A DNA stretch of 64,000 nucleotides from JBMNGN01 sp050949865. Lineage in GTDB: Bacteria; Bacillota; Syntrophomonadia; Syntrophomonadales; Syntrophomonadaceae. The notes beneath the pieces were generated by a model. That model was given only the letters and a program-made list of their open reading frames with translations. It had not been told where the DNA came from and did no database searches. This document shows positions 35,976 through 44,094 of the stretch, piece by piece (the stretch's first letter is position 1; the number at the start of each line of letters is the position of its first letter). The position numbers were made by a program, and so were the translations under genes. The DNA is taken from the NCBI GenBank assembly GCA_050949865.1, contig JBMNGN010000004.1:310001-374000 (forward strand), read 5' to 3'.

Positions 35976-36076
35976 TGTAAATAGAAGCCTTTCTCTTTTT
36001 TAAAAATTATATATTTAATTATTAGCCTCCACCAATATTATTATATTTTATTTCCGGCATTTGGATTTAAGCAATT

Positions 36077-36103
36077 AAAAAGGCAACGGGCCAGCCCGCT
36101 GCC
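36077..36103 (-). terminator. Terminator after spoIIR
   Basis: GGCAGCGGGC and GCCCGTTGCC form a strong stem (36082-36103), with five T residues next on the minus strand. It is 40 bp past the spoIIR stop. Confidence 0.88.
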
Positions 36104-36142
36104 GGGGGGATTGCAATAAAGTTTTCTTCAAACTAACCTATT

Positions 36143-36706
36143 CTAATTGTCCGATACCTTTATTTTCATGCCCTTGGGAATAAGCTCCAGGCACTTTAAA
36201 CTTACCTCTGCCTCTTTCGGGCTATCAATGCTTAAGCCCTTTTCCGTCGAGGTCACCATGCACAGGGGTGGAAAAAGAACGCACCACCAGTTTTTTCCCT
36301 GGCCATCACCGATTACTATTCTTACTGCTTCGTATTTACCCTGGGGAAAAACCACATTGCCGTAAGATTTAGTGGGAAAATCGTATTCCCCAATCTGTAC
36401 TGCAACCGGGTAATCATAACCCTTACTTCTAATAATCGATTCTGCTATCTTTGTAATCTCGGGTGTAGATGCCATTGCCAGTTCGCGGGCTTCCTTGACA
36501 TTTTGAGTCCCAGCGAACTTTCCCTGCATACACTCTACTATTTTATCTTTAACCTCAAGTTTTAATACCTGGTCATTGATGCTGTCACTGTGAGCAACCA
36601 CATGGAGCCGCAGAACGCTTTGACCTAAGGTGGCAGTGTTCCCCATATAGAAATACCCCATACCAAGGCCGGCTAATAATAGAATTATGGCGATAATTTT
36701 TTTCAT
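36143..36706 (-). CDS. spoIIR: Stage II sporulation protein R
   Basis: 187 aa secreted signalling protein. The N-terminal hydrophobic signal (3-20) is followed by LRLHVVAHSDSINDQ and KNWWCVLFPPLCM, both diagnostic of SpoIIR. Made in the forespore under sigma-F, it triggers SpoIIGA processing of pro-sigma-E. I could not find a good sigma-F promoter upstream. Confidence 0.95.
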   Translation of the reverse strand: MKKIIAIILLLAGLGMGYFYMGNTATLGQSVLRLHVVAHSDSINDQVLKLEVKDKIVECMQGKFAGTQNVKEARELAMASTPEITKIAESIIRSKGYDYPVAVQIGEYDFPTKSYGNVVFPQGKYEAVRIVIGDGQGKNWWCVLFPPLCMVTSTEKGLSIDSPKEAEVSLKCLELIPKGMKIKVSDN

Positions 36707-36872
36707 AGATAATATCCTCCTTTTGCTATATATTAATTATTTCCCTAATCACTATTTTTAAACCAACCATACCTTAATTAGTTTTTATTAAAACCCTGTC
36801 AAAGACTTCAGGTTTTTCTTGTTCCCATTTATTGGTATAATTATATTCAGTATTAATAAAGGAGCTGATTAT

Positions 36873-37625
36873 ATGCCGACAGTCAATATTGATGGTATCC
36901 TATTGAACTATCACCAAGCTAATCGCGAATGCACAGACGGAAGCATTCTATTTATTCATGGCAGCGGGGGTTCTATTGATTCATGGCGCTGCCAAATGAG
37001 CAACCTGCCGCCCGGATACACCGGGATTGCAATTGACCTGCCAGGTCACGGTTCCTCTACCGGCCAACCGTTAAAAACCGTGGAAGAAGCAGCGCTTTTT
37101 ATAACCCGGTTGCTGCAAGCCTTAAACCTGCCCCGCCCAATTTACCTGGCAGGACATTCGATGGGCACCGCTATAAGCCTTTATACAGCCAGATATTACC
37201 CTGAATATGCAGATGGACTGATCTTAGTAGGAAGTGGAGCTAAACTGAGGGTGCTTCCAGAAAGGCTGGAATCCCTGGCTAGAGGTGAGTTGAATCCTGA
37301 ATTTACCCGCCAGGCATTTGCGGCTAACGCACCAGCAGAGCTGGTGGAGAAACAGATTGAAGCTGCCAGGCGCAATACTGCCGAGCTGGTATTCACTGAT
37401 TTTTCCATGTGTGACAGGTTTGATATACGGGATGAAGTCCCTAATATAAAACAGAAAACCCTGTTAATAGTAGGGACGGAGGATAAATTAACCCCGGTAA
37501 AATATTCAGAATATCTAGAAAAGAATCTACCCGATGCCCGCTTGAAAATCATTGAGAATGCAGGTCATTATGTAATGCTAGAACAACCAGAGGAGGTAAA
37601 CCGCGCTATACGGGAGTTTGTATAA
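36873..37625 (+). CDS. Alpha/beta-fold hydrolase
   Basis: About 250 aa on the plus strand, alone. It has the oxyanion HGSGGSIDSW segment near 28, nucleophile elbow GHSMG (G-x-S-x-G, about residue 95), acid in VGTEDKLTP and His in NAGHYVMLEQPEEVN. The substrate cannot be told. The ATG at 36873 has an AAGGAG site. It is divergent from spoIIR and convergent with the small RHH gene. Confidence 0.87.
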   Translation: MPTVNIDGILLNYHQANRECTDGSILFIHGSGGSIDSWRCQMSNLPPGYTGIAIDLPGHGSSTGQPLKTVEEAALFITRLLQALNLPRPIYLAGHSMGTAISLYTARYYPEYADGLILVGSGAKLRVLPERLESLARGELNPEFTRQAFAANAPAELVEKQIEAARRNTAELVFTDFSMCDRFDIRDEVPNIKQKTLLIVGTEDKLTPVKYSEYLEKNLPDARLKIIENAGHYVMLEQPEEVNRAIREFV

Positions 37626-37724
37626 TAGGTAATAGGAAGACGGAGGTAACCGGGTGGCGGAAATCTTTTTTCAACCGTATTCACCGAATTAAGTTAATCG
37701 TCTTGGGCTGAGTATAAAACTTTT

Positions 37725-37760
37725 TTGGGGATGAATGCCCTTAAAGCACGCCATCCCCAA
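37725..37760. terminator. Bidirectional terminator between convergent genes
   Basis: TTGGGGATG (37725-37733) and CATCCCCAA (37752-37760) pair perfectly. The stem is flanked by T/A tracts on both sides and lies between the stops of the hydrolase and the RHH gene. Confidence 0.6.
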
Positions 37761-37839
37761 TTTAAAGATACTGTTTGCCATACTTTTCCGACTTTCCCCC
37801 TACCCTGTTACATCCACCTCCTGTTACTTTTTCTATCAT

Positions 37840-38013
37840 TCAGGGTAAAATATTTATCGATTTTTCGGTATCGTTCCTGGCCAGATACTCTCTGATGATC
37901 ATCCTAATCAAAGCACTCCTGGAAATTTGCTTATCCTTAGCTAGACGCTTTATATCATCAACTTGCTTTCGGGTTAAATAGAAAGTAGCATGTTCAAATT
38001 TATCGGTAGCCAT
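37840..38013 (-). CDS. Ribbon-helix-helix protein (CopG/Arc-like)
   Basis: 57 aa from MATDKFEH. The pattern HATFYLTRKQVDDIKRLAK gives a beta strand then helix A, and ISRSALIRMIIREYL gives helix B, typical of RHH DNA-binding proteins and antitoxins. No toxin gene is adjacent; the nearest gene is a patatin-like phospholipase 85 bp upstream. The start has a strong GGGGAGGGGG site. Confidence 0.72.
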   Translation of the reverse strand: MATDKFEHATFYLTRKQVDDIKRLAKDKQISRSALIRMIIREYLARNDTEKSINILP

Positions 38014-38097
38014 TTTTACCCCCTCCCCGCTATTCAAGAACTATGCTAAACAAATTGACTTTGTGGATATTATATGTTATTAAACAACTATATGTTA

Positions 38098-38964
38098 CTA
38101 TGGTAAACCAAGTTTAGAGCTTAGTTCCTTGATTTTTTGCTGCATAGCTCTCCGGCCGCATCTGATAATCCAGGGGGCTTTTTCTAAATCATCCAGCTGG
38201 ATATCACCGAGTTTTGGAAACACTATCATATCTGAATACAACTTTTCTGAGGTATCTGACGTTTCATAAGTCAATATATCGATGGTCCTGGCTATTATTT
38301 GGAGTATACCCTCTACCTTCCGGTGGTATATATTAGTTCCCAGGTTTACGGCCAGGATAAAATTTGCCCCCATAGCCTTTAAAATTTCAACCGGTACTAT
38401 ACTCTTGATCCCGCCATCAACCATCTGGGAACCATTAATTTTCACCGGTTCAAAGGTAGCAGGTATTGATATACTGGCTCTAACTGCCTTACTTAAGAGG
38501 ATATCATTAATTACTGTGGTATTATTGCCTTTTATTATGAGGTTCTGATTGGTAAATACCACTTCCTTACCGGTATCAATATCACATGCGATTATTGCCA
38601 AAGGCATCCTCAATTCCCTTAGAGATTTCCCTTTAGTTAAACGTTTGACCATTTTTTCTATTTTTTCTCCTTTGAGCAGCCCGCTGAAATTTGAAGAATA
38701 TTTTGAAAAAAAGAGACTCAGGCCAAACTTTACTAGCCCAGGTAGATTAGGGTCAATATAGTCCCGGGTCTTAACGTCCAGAGCTATTTTTTCCATCTGA
38801 TAAGGGGACATCCCGCTAGCATACAGTGCAGCTATGATGCTGCCCGCACTGGTGCCGGAAATCATATGGATGGGAATTTTATGCTCTTGGAGCACTTGTA
38901 ATACACCTATATGGGCTAACCCCTTAAGCCCTCCACCACCCAAAGCTACTCCCAATTGTTTCAT
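38098..38964 (-). CDS. Patatin-like phospholipase
   Basis: 288 aa. It has the anion hole GGGGLKG (10-16), nucleophile GTSAG (about 38-42) and DGG dyad Asp (VDGGIKS near 185), the full patatin catalytic set. The family (RssA/YchK-like) includes acyl-lipid hydrolases. A link to spore or envelope lipids is only suggested by context. The start at 38964 has a GGGAGG site. Confidence 0.88.
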   Translation of the reverse strand: MKQLGVALGGGGLKGLAHIGVLQVLQEHKIPIHMISGTSAGSIIAALYASGMSPYQMEKIALDVKTRDYIDPNLPGLVKFGLSLFFSKYSSNFSGLLKGEKIEKMVKRLTKGKSLRELRMPLAIIACDIDTGKEVVFTNQNLIIKGNNTTVINDILLSKAVRASISIPATFEPVKINGSQMVDGGIKSIVPVEILKAMGANFILAVNLGTNIYHRKVEGILQIIARTIDILTYETSDTSEKLYSDMIVFPKLGDIQLDDLEKAPWIIRCGRRAMQQKIKELSSKLGLP

Positions 38965-39072
38965 TAATCCTCCCAACCGATCAGCAATTACCGAGATGGC
39001 TACAATTGAAAACAGGGTTAGTTTTTAATACCACCCTGCCTAAGTTGAGCATCCTGCCCAGTATTTTTATAT

Positions 39073-39291
39073 TCAGCGGTTACATTTGTTGATCATATAC
39101 CGGGATACTATACGAATTGTCTCATTGTTCCTATTTTTCAGTTCTTGCCAAAACTGCCGGTATTCATTTACATTGGTAGATTGCTCATAACTGTCTATGT
39201 TTTCCCCCAAACTTTTTTGGTTTTCTAAAACCTTTTCTAAGTTAGACCGCATGGCATTCTTTTGATCCCGATCTATTTTTTTATAAACCAA
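39073..39291 (-). CDS. Small charged protein of unknown function
   Basis: 72 aa, highly charged and helical, with no motif I recognise (MVYKKIDRDQKNAMRSNLEK start; C-terminal RIVSRYMINKCNR). The start is TTG, 6 bases after a GGAGGT site, which is good evidence that it is translated. It is behind the DUF3794 gene and its terminator. No function is assigned. Confidence 0.6.
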   Translation of the reverse strand: MVYKKIDRDQKNAMRSNLEKVLENQKSLGENIDSYEQSTNVNEYRQFWQELKNRNNETIRIVSRYMINKCNR

Positions 39292-39354
39292 ATAGTCACC
39301 TCCAAACCGCTGGCTAAGGTAATTTGGTTTTACTTTCTAAAAAAACGGTGCAAT

Positions 39355-39391
39355 AGGCGAAATAATGCCCGGCAGACTTGTGCCGGGCATT
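39355..39391 (-). terminator. Terminator after the DUF3794 gene
   Basis: AATGCCCGGCA and TGCCGGGCATT form an 11-bp perfect stem (39364-39391), with ATTATTT next on the minus strand. It is 12 bp past the stop. Confidence 0.8.
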
Positions 39392-39402
39392 ATCACCCAG
39401 GT

Positions 39403-39969
39403 TTATTTTTCTTCATCCTCTGGTTCGATCTCGCCAAATACTATAACATCATGCATCTTGCCCAATTTATCAATTATATCAACAAATACACGCAGTCCAA
39501 TACATGTTCCTTTTATAGGAGTAACTAAGTTACAGGGATTACCAGCGTCTTCACAATTACCTTTGATTTCCCAATCAAATACCCAGTTGCGGAGAATGAT
39601 TTCCGATTGTTCGATTTCAGTACGGAATTCTTCCATGGTTAACGGTGGATCAAACTCATCCAGCAATATGGTGCGTTCAAATCGGTCGGTTACTGTAATA
39701 ATCTGGTATTCTCCATCAACCACCACAAACAAAATTACTTCATAATCGATAAAGATCTTTACCCGGTTGAATGTGAGATCATCATGGGCTTTAATTACCT
39801 TAACCTTGATATCTTCTATGCTGGATACTTTCCCTCCTACTTGCTCGTCAGGAACACAGAACATTGTATCAAGGACCTTGACCTGTCTTTCCACAAATTT
39901 TGCTTTGATTACCTTGGCAAACAGATCTAACGCGCAACCTTCTGGAAATTCACATTTAAGACCAGACAT
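39403..39969 (-). CDS. DUF3794/SPOCS-like spore protein candidate
   Basis: 188 aa, mostly beta strand. It has repeated V-K-V-x-D patterns (KVIKAKFVERQVKVLD and RVKIFIDYEVILFVVVDGEY) resembling DUF3794/SPOCS domains found in SipL-type spore coat morphogenetic proteins. Four or five cysteines and a very acidic C-terminus (EIEPEDEEK) stand out. A sigma-K-like promoter lies upstream. Family call by pattern only. Confidence 0.6.
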   Translation of the reverse strand: MSGLKCEFPEGCALDLFAKVIKAKFVERQVKVLDTMFCVPDEQVGGKVSSIEDIKVKVIKAHDDLTFNRVKIFIDYEVILFVVVDGEYQIITVTDRFERTILLDEFDPPLTMEEFRTEIEQSEIILRNWVFDWEIKGNCEDAGNPCNLVTPIKGTCIGLRVFVDIIDKLGKMHDVIVFGEIEPEDEEK

Positions 39970-40051
39970 CTACTTTCCCTCCTTTTTATCTAATATTTGG
40001 TTAACCTTTTAAGGTAAACACTTTAGAAATTTTGTAGGTAAATTTCTAGGA

Positions 40052-40079
40052 TATATTATGAGAAAAGGAAGTAAAGTGT
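40052..40079 (-). promoter_or_regulatory. Sigma-K-type promoter of the DUF3794 gene
   Basis: On the minus strand AC (40078-40079), a 17-bp spacer and CATAATATA (40052-40060) match the Bacillus sigma-K consensus AC-N16/17-CATANNNTA. It is about 80 bp upstream of the start. Confidence 0.5.
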
Positions 40080-40123
40080 GATGTCTAACCAGATAATTTT
40101 ATTCTAATCAACCGGGATTTAAG

Positions 40124-40819
40124 TTAGGATTCGGGTTCATCCATCACATGAACAAATTCGATCCTACCGTCGCAATAAATCTTGATCCCTTTTTTTGCTG
40201 CTTCCCAGCAGAAACCAATATCTTCTGGCCCCATCAGATGAGAATATCGTATTCCATGGCCTTCAATTACATTCCGATTGATCAAATAAGCCGCCCCGGT
40301 ACAATCAACCGGGAATAACCGATCCCGGGGGAAATCTTTGATATGCTGCAATTTATTGTTATCGGTCCAGTTCAATATGTTATAAATCCTGTTATCATTT
40401 AAATGATGTCCATTACACACCAAACCGGATACTATATCACATTGATTTTGAATTAATTGGGATAGTGAATGAGGCGGTACGAGAATATCACTGTCAACTG
40501 AAAAAAGAAATTGACATGCTGAATTCTGAAACTCGTTCAGAAGAAGGTTTCTAAGAAAAGCCAGGTGTTTAAAACTATAGAACCCACGCCTGTGCTCAAA
40601 CTCTCCAGCAATATCAACCTTAATCAGCCTTACCGGGCTGCTGTTGTTCCGGGCAAAATGTTGCAGTATATTTTCCGTATTATCAGTACTATTATTTATA
40701 ATAAAGCAATACTCAATCAAGTCTTTAGGATATTCGATTCCGCACAGGCTTTCTAAATACCTGGGAAGAATCCAAGCACGGTTTCTTACCGGGCAGCCGA
40801 TCATGACTCGTGGTTTCAT
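40124..40819 (-). CDS. Family 2-like glycosyltransferase
   Basis: 231 aa GT-A glycosyltransferase. The N-terminal MIGCPVRNRAWILPRYLESL starts the nucleotide-binding fold, FSVDSDILVPP (about 100-110) holds the DxD metal motif, and PEDIGFCWEAAKKG is an acceptor-side motif. Its ATG overlaps the stop of the preceding glycosyltransferase (ATGA), so they form one unit. Donor and acceptor unknown. Context suggests spore-surface glycan. Confidence 0.88.
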   Translation of the reverse strand: MKPRVMIGCPVRNRAWILPRYLESLCGIEYPKDLIEYCFIINNSTDNTENILQHFARNNSSPVRLIKVDIAGEFEHRRGFYSFKHLAFLRNLLLNEFQNSACQFLFSVDSDILVPPHSLSQLIQNQCDIVSGLVCNGHHLNDNRIYNILNWTDNNKLQHIKDFPRDRLFPVDCTGAAYLINRNVIEGHGIRYSHLMGPEDIGFCWEAAKKGIKIYCDGRIEFVHVMDEPES

Positions 40820-42135
40820 CTCACCCCAACCCCTACTTGGCCCCGGGTAGTAATATATTTAAAAGAAACTTTACCAGTAACTGTAAACTGCTGGGGTCTT
40901 CCGTTGAAACCGCCACTAGCCCGGATTAAGCTTGAGCGTTGATCGCCAACAACCCCGCCAGCCTTTATGGAGAACTTAATAGAAGGCTTTCCAGAGATAT
41001 TTAATTTGGTAAAGGGCGCAATGGACTGGGTATACCCGGTAGCACTGACTCCTCGTTTAAAGGATAGGATATTGTTTACCTTGGCCGGAGGCTGACCACC
41101 CTGGACATTTTTGTTTTGCAGTTCCTGTTCGATAATACTGACAATAAGCTGCGCCCTGGATAGCCACGAATTTTGCTGGGCCAATTGAATCCTTCGCGCT
41201 TTTAGCTCAGGAGTATCATTGTTAATCGCCCGTTGGATGTTTTGGATGAATTGCTCATGGGTTTCGGAATATAGAACTAGATCCTGAAATTTTCGAGTTT
41301 CCGGTATAGCGCTTGTAACAATGGGTATGCCCGCCGCCATATATTCCCACATTTTAATAGGGTTAACTGATTCTACCATACTGGTTCTTTTAAATGGAAT
41401 TATACCTACGTCAAACATTTGGGCATAGGCTGCCAGATCCTCGTATTTTTTAAACCCCAACCAGTGAATATTATCCCGCCTGGGAACATCGGTAGTATTA
41501 TAAAACGGCCCAATCATGACCAGGTTGTAATTAGGGTAGCTAACTGCTACCTTATCAATTAATTCCATGTCACACCAGGTTGCTATTACCCCTATATAGC
41601 CGATAATCGGCTTCTTTATATTTGCTATGTCGGCTGGTACGGGTAAATTCCCCTTGCTGCTTTGCGAGAAGTATTCAAAATCACAGCCATTGGGTACCAG
41701 GAAAGTCTTGGGGTTGATAGCCCTGGCCATATGGAATAGTTTATCGGAGGTTGTTAATACCACATCAGCCGACGCTACCGCCTGATTATAAAACGGCTTC
41801 CACCCCTCAAATTCTTCACTTGGTTCGTCGACACTATCAAAAACTACCAGTGAAGGGTTATAGTCTTTTATCATATTTACATGGCTTGCTGCCGTATAGT
41901 AGACTACAGGGCGAATATTTTGTAAATATGGTTTGGGATCAACGTTGTCAAACAAAAAGAAATACGGGTTAAGCTGTTTTACTCCGCCTTCTTTGGGCAC
42001 ATTAGAGCTATTCCAGTTAAGATAATAGGTTGGGATATTTAACTGGGAAAAGCTCTTCATCAACTGTTGTGGCCGTTGTACTAAATAGTAATAGTCAAGA
42101 GTGGGCGGGTACAATATACAGCCAATATTGGACAT
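40816..42135 (-). CDS. GT-B glycosyltransferase with basic C-terminal tail
   Basis: 439 aa from MSNIGCILYPPT. The GT4-like core covers about 1-350: LVPNGCDFEYF, IIGYIGVIATWCD and KMWEYMAAGIPIVTS, with the E-x7-E-type donor site. The last ~90 residues are a Gly/Ser/Lys-rich beta-prone tail (KPSIKFSIKAGGV, VTGKVSFKYITT) with no known domain. A sigma-K-type promoter precedes it. Start at 42135 because the GGGGG site lies inside the longer reading. Confidence 0.88.
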   Translation of the reverse strand: MSNIGCILYPPTLDYYYLVQRPQQLMKSFSQLNIPTYYLNWNSSNVPKEGGVKQLNPYFFLFDNVDPKPYLQNIRPVVYYTAASHVNMIKDYNPSLVVFDSVDEPSEEFEGWKPFYNQAVASADVVLTTSDKLFHMARAINPKTFLVPNGCDFEYFSQSSKGNLPVPADIANIKKPIIGYIGVIATWCDMELIDKVAVSYPNYNLVMIGPFYNTTDVPRRDNIHWLGFKKYEDLAAYAQMFDVGIIPFKRTSMVESVNPIKMWEYMAAGIPIVTSAIPETRKFQDLVLYSETHEQFIQNIQRAINNDTPELKARRIQLAQQNSWLSRAQLIVSIIEQELQNKNVQGGQPPAKVNNILSFKRGVSATGYTQSIAPFTKLNISGKPSIKFSIKAGGVVGDQRSSLIRASGGFNGRPQQFTVTGKVSFKYITTRGQVGVGVR

Positions 42136-42174
42136 CTGGTATCCCCCTAACATGAATTTTACTTTGCTATTTTA

Positions 42175-42202
42175 TATGCTATGCAAAACTGGCTATTTCG
42201 GT
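42175..42202 (-). promoter_or_regulatory. Sigma-K-type promoter of the two-gene glycosyltransferase operon
   Basis: On the minus strand AC (42201-42202), 17 bp, then CATAGCATA (42175-42183) is an exact match to AC-N17-CATANNNTA, about 40 bp upstream of the start. Confidence 0.55.
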
Positions 42203-42215
42203 GCTGAAAAGTAGT

Positions 42216-42260
42216 AAAGGTGAAGGCATATAAAATATAATCACTGCCTTCACCTTTTTT
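42216..42260. terminator. Hairpin between the zinc-ribbon gene and the glycosyltransferases
   Basis: AGGTGAAGGCA and TGCCTTCACCT pair over 11 bp. A six-T run follows on the plus strand and a weaker T-rich stretch on the minus strand. On the minus strand it ends the zinc-ribbon gene before the next promoter. Confidence 0.65.
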
Positions 42261-42280
42261 CCCCGAAGTATAAGTTACTA

Positions 42281-42541
42281 TTATGACTGGCACTTTCCTT
42301 CCCCAGGATTGCCAGTGCTGCGTTGCCGATGCAAGCAGCTACGGCATATTTGTATACCACAATTATCACAGGGGCCCATTTCATTGCGGTTTACCCTGAT
42401 ACCGCAGCCCGGGCATATACTCTTGGCTTCAACAAAGCTTTTTTTGGCAGTAATAATAGTCGATAATCCGGCATCCCTTTTGCTCTTTTGCGAAACCGCC
42501 TGGAACCGGGATACTTTAGCCACCTTCCTTTTTTCCATCAT
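42281..42541 (-). CDS. Small zinc-ribbon protein
   Basis: 86 aa. The basic N-terminal half (MMEKRKVAKVSR...) is followed by three CxxC pairs in residues 43-70 (CPGCG, CDNCG, CRSC), enough for one zinc ribbon or two sites. No named family recognised. It lies between two glycosyltransferase genes and behind a near-match to the sigma-K promoter, so a spore-coat protein is a plausible inference. ATG ATG gives two start choices. Confidence 0.65.
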   Translation of the reverse strand: MMEKRKVAKVSRFQAVSQKSKRDAGLSTIITAKKSFVEAKSICPGCGIRVNRNEMGPCDNCGIQICRSCLHRQRSTGNPGEGKCQS

Positions 42542-42574
42542 ATTCCCCCTCGGTAAAGAAACTAATCTTGGTAT

Positions 42575-42602
42575 TAAAATACGGGTTAAATCTAAAATAG
42601 GT
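42575..42602 (-). promoter_or_regulatory. Near-consensus sigma-K promoter of the zinc-ribbon gene
   Basis: On the minus strand AC (42601-42602), 17 bp, then CGTATTTTA (42575-42583): one mismatch from CATANNNTA. It lies in the 74-bp gap after the CgeB-like gene. Confidence 0.35.
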
Positions 42603-42615
42603 GCATAATTCCTAA

Positions 42616-43755
42616 TTATCTCTTTATGGCAATAGCCTTCCTCCCTATGGTCAAGGTTGTAACCTGCTGGCTTGATTTAGAAGAACGATTAGAAATGGTA
42701 ATCTTTGTGGATCCGGTTCGGGGGGCACCGGTAACTAAAAAGGTATTCCTTTTAAAACGATTGCTAATTTTCACTGCAACCGTTCGTTGACTCTGGGGCA
42801 GAATTAATGGCCCAAACCGTTTTTCCCACAATAAAGGAAGTATCTGTTGTACTCTTTGGTGATAGGTGTGCTTGGCATAAACCTCTTCTTGCCCCTGACG
42901 GGCAATTTTTTGTCTTAGATCCGGTCTGGCAAGGTAAAAGTCAACCAAATCCACCGTTTCTTCTGCGCTTTTGGTCCATACTAAATGGTGATGGTTAACA
43001 AAGAAGTTCTCAACTGCAGGGGTCCACTGGGTAAGGTGAAAACCTCCACAGCCAAGCACCTCAAAAGTCCGCATGCTCATCATGGTTTTTGAATTAACCA
43101 CCGTATGGAGTCCAAGGATAATGGGAACGGTTGAGCAAACCGCTGAAAAATCTTCGCTGCTGAGGTATCCTCCATAAAAGCGCGGTTCTATTACGAATGG
43201 GCGGCTTGGATCCAGCCACCATTCATTGCCAAAAATAGTCAGGTTGTAATTTCTGTCCATAAGTGGCTTAAGCACCTGGTTAGCTGCTTCAATCCGTTCT
43301 GGAAACTCGCAATAATTGTTGCCTATAAAAACAATGTCCTGTTGAAAACGGCTATCCCGCGGAACATTCTTATAAAACGCGGGATGATAACCAAAAGGAA
43401 CAAGATGGGCTTCTATTCCATTGGCAAGGTAATCAGGAATAGACTCGATACAGGTCGTCAATACCAACTCTGATTTGCGGGCATGAGGCAAGGAAAGCTC
43501 CTGAAAAAATATGGGGTCTTCTATGGCCCAAAAAATGTGGGGAATATTTCTTTCGGTTAAAAGGGGGAATAATACATCGTAAGTATCCCAGCCACCATCA
43601 TTGAATACATAATCTGGTTGGAATTCATCCAACACTTGTAGCCAATTGGGATCTTTAACTACATGTACATATCTTACTTCATTTCCGAAATCTGCGAATG
43701 CAGCTCCTATACCATACTTAATTAAAGGGGCATTATTGGTAAACAGGATTTTCAC
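42616..43755 (-). CDS. CgeB-like spore maturation glycosyltransferase with basic tail
   Basis: 379 aa. The GT-B core (1-320) has the CgeB/YkvP-like features: N-terminal KILFTNNAPLIKYGIG, PHIFWAIEDP and the donor-side MRTFEVLGCGGFHLTQW near 230. In Bacillus, cgeB is a sigma-K/GerE gene for outer spore glycosylation. The last ~60 residues form a Ser/Thr/Lys-rich tail (VAVKISNRFKRN, TLTIGRKAIAIKR). The start is GTG, 8 bases after AAGGAG. Confidence 0.88.
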   Translation of the reverse strand: MKILFTNNAPLIKYGIGAAFADFGNEVRYVHVVKDPNWLQVLDEFQPDYVFNDGGWDTYDVLFPLLTERNIPHIFWAIEDPIFFQELSLPHARKSELVLTTCIESIPDYLANGIEAHLVPFGYHPAFYKNVPRDSRFQQDIVFIGNNYCEFPERIEAANQVLKPLMDRNYNLTIFGNEWWLDPSRPFVIEPRFYGGYLSSEDFSAVCSTVPIILGLHTVVNSKTMMSMRTFEVLGCGGFHLTQWTPAVENFFVNHHHLVWTKSAEETVDLVDFYLARPDLRQKIARQGQEEVYAKHTYHQRVQQILPLLWEKRFGPLILPQSQRTVAVKISNRFKRNTFLVTGAPRTGSTKITISNRSSKSSQQVTTLTIGRKAIAIKR

Positions 43756-43792
43756 AAGCAGGTCTCCTTTAAAAGGTTTTTATTACTAGTTA

Positions 43793-43820
43793 TAATTTAT
43801 GCTGCAATAACCTTGCTTGT
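43793..43820 (-). promoter_or_regulatory. Sigma-K-type promoter of the CgeB-like gene
   Basis: On the minus strand AC (43819-43820), 17 bp, CATAAATTA (43793-43801), an exact AC-N17-CATANNNTA match, about 40 bp upstream of the GTG start. The -35 overlaps one arm of an inverted repeat whose other arm covers the start codon. Confidence 0.55.
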
Positions 43821-43843
43821 GAAATAATACTAATGGCTGTTCA

Positions 43844-43996
43844 TTAACCTATTTTAAATTTTAGCTTCTTATCGCTGTTTTTCTTTCCATTCTTGATTCC
43901 CCTGCTCATAGGCTGCTTGACGGCGGTTAAACTATCTTGGTGGACCTTAGCTTGTCTGGGGCTTTTCAAGCGGGGAAAGTAACTGGGGAAGGCCAT
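43844..43996 (-). CDS. Small basic protein, 50 aa, unknown function
   Basis: An uninterrupted 50-codon frame (MAFPSYFPRLKSPRQAKVHQ ... KKNSDKKLKFKIG), very basic with about 14 Lys/Arg. AGGTGAGG lies 5 bases before the ATG. It fills an otherwise empty gap between veg and the CgeB-like gene, and its basic, K/F/I-rich C-terminus recalls the tails of the neighbouring glycosyltransferases. No homologue recognised. It might be a spore-surface or acceptor protein, which is inference only. Confidence 0.5.
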   Translation of the reverse strand: MAFPSYFPRLKSPRQAKVHQDSLTAVKQPMSRGIKNGKKNSDKKLKFKIG

Positions 43997-44062
43997 TTAG
44001 CCCTCACCTGGTCCTGATCCTTTGAGGTTCAAATTCATTATTTCCAAAGAAAAGTGGGGTAC

Positions 44063-44094
44063 AAAAAAAGATAACTGCATAAATACATGCAGTT
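44063..44094 (-). terminator. Terminator after veg
   Basis: AACTGCAT/ATGCAGTT stem (44073-44094, 6-nt loop), then ATC and seven T residues on the minus strand. It is 27 bp past the veg stop. Confidence 0.85.

Noticed and set aside
36707..36800. Sigma-F promoter of spoIIR
   Set aside because: A GGAAATAATT segment resembles the -10, but no GYATA-type -35 lies 15-16 bp upstream.
37840..38964. RHH protein plus patatin as a toxin-antitoxin or defence pair
   Set aside because: Genes are 85 bp apart without coupling, and the patatin lacks a partner such as a cGAMP synthase or STAND protein. No other defence gene is near.
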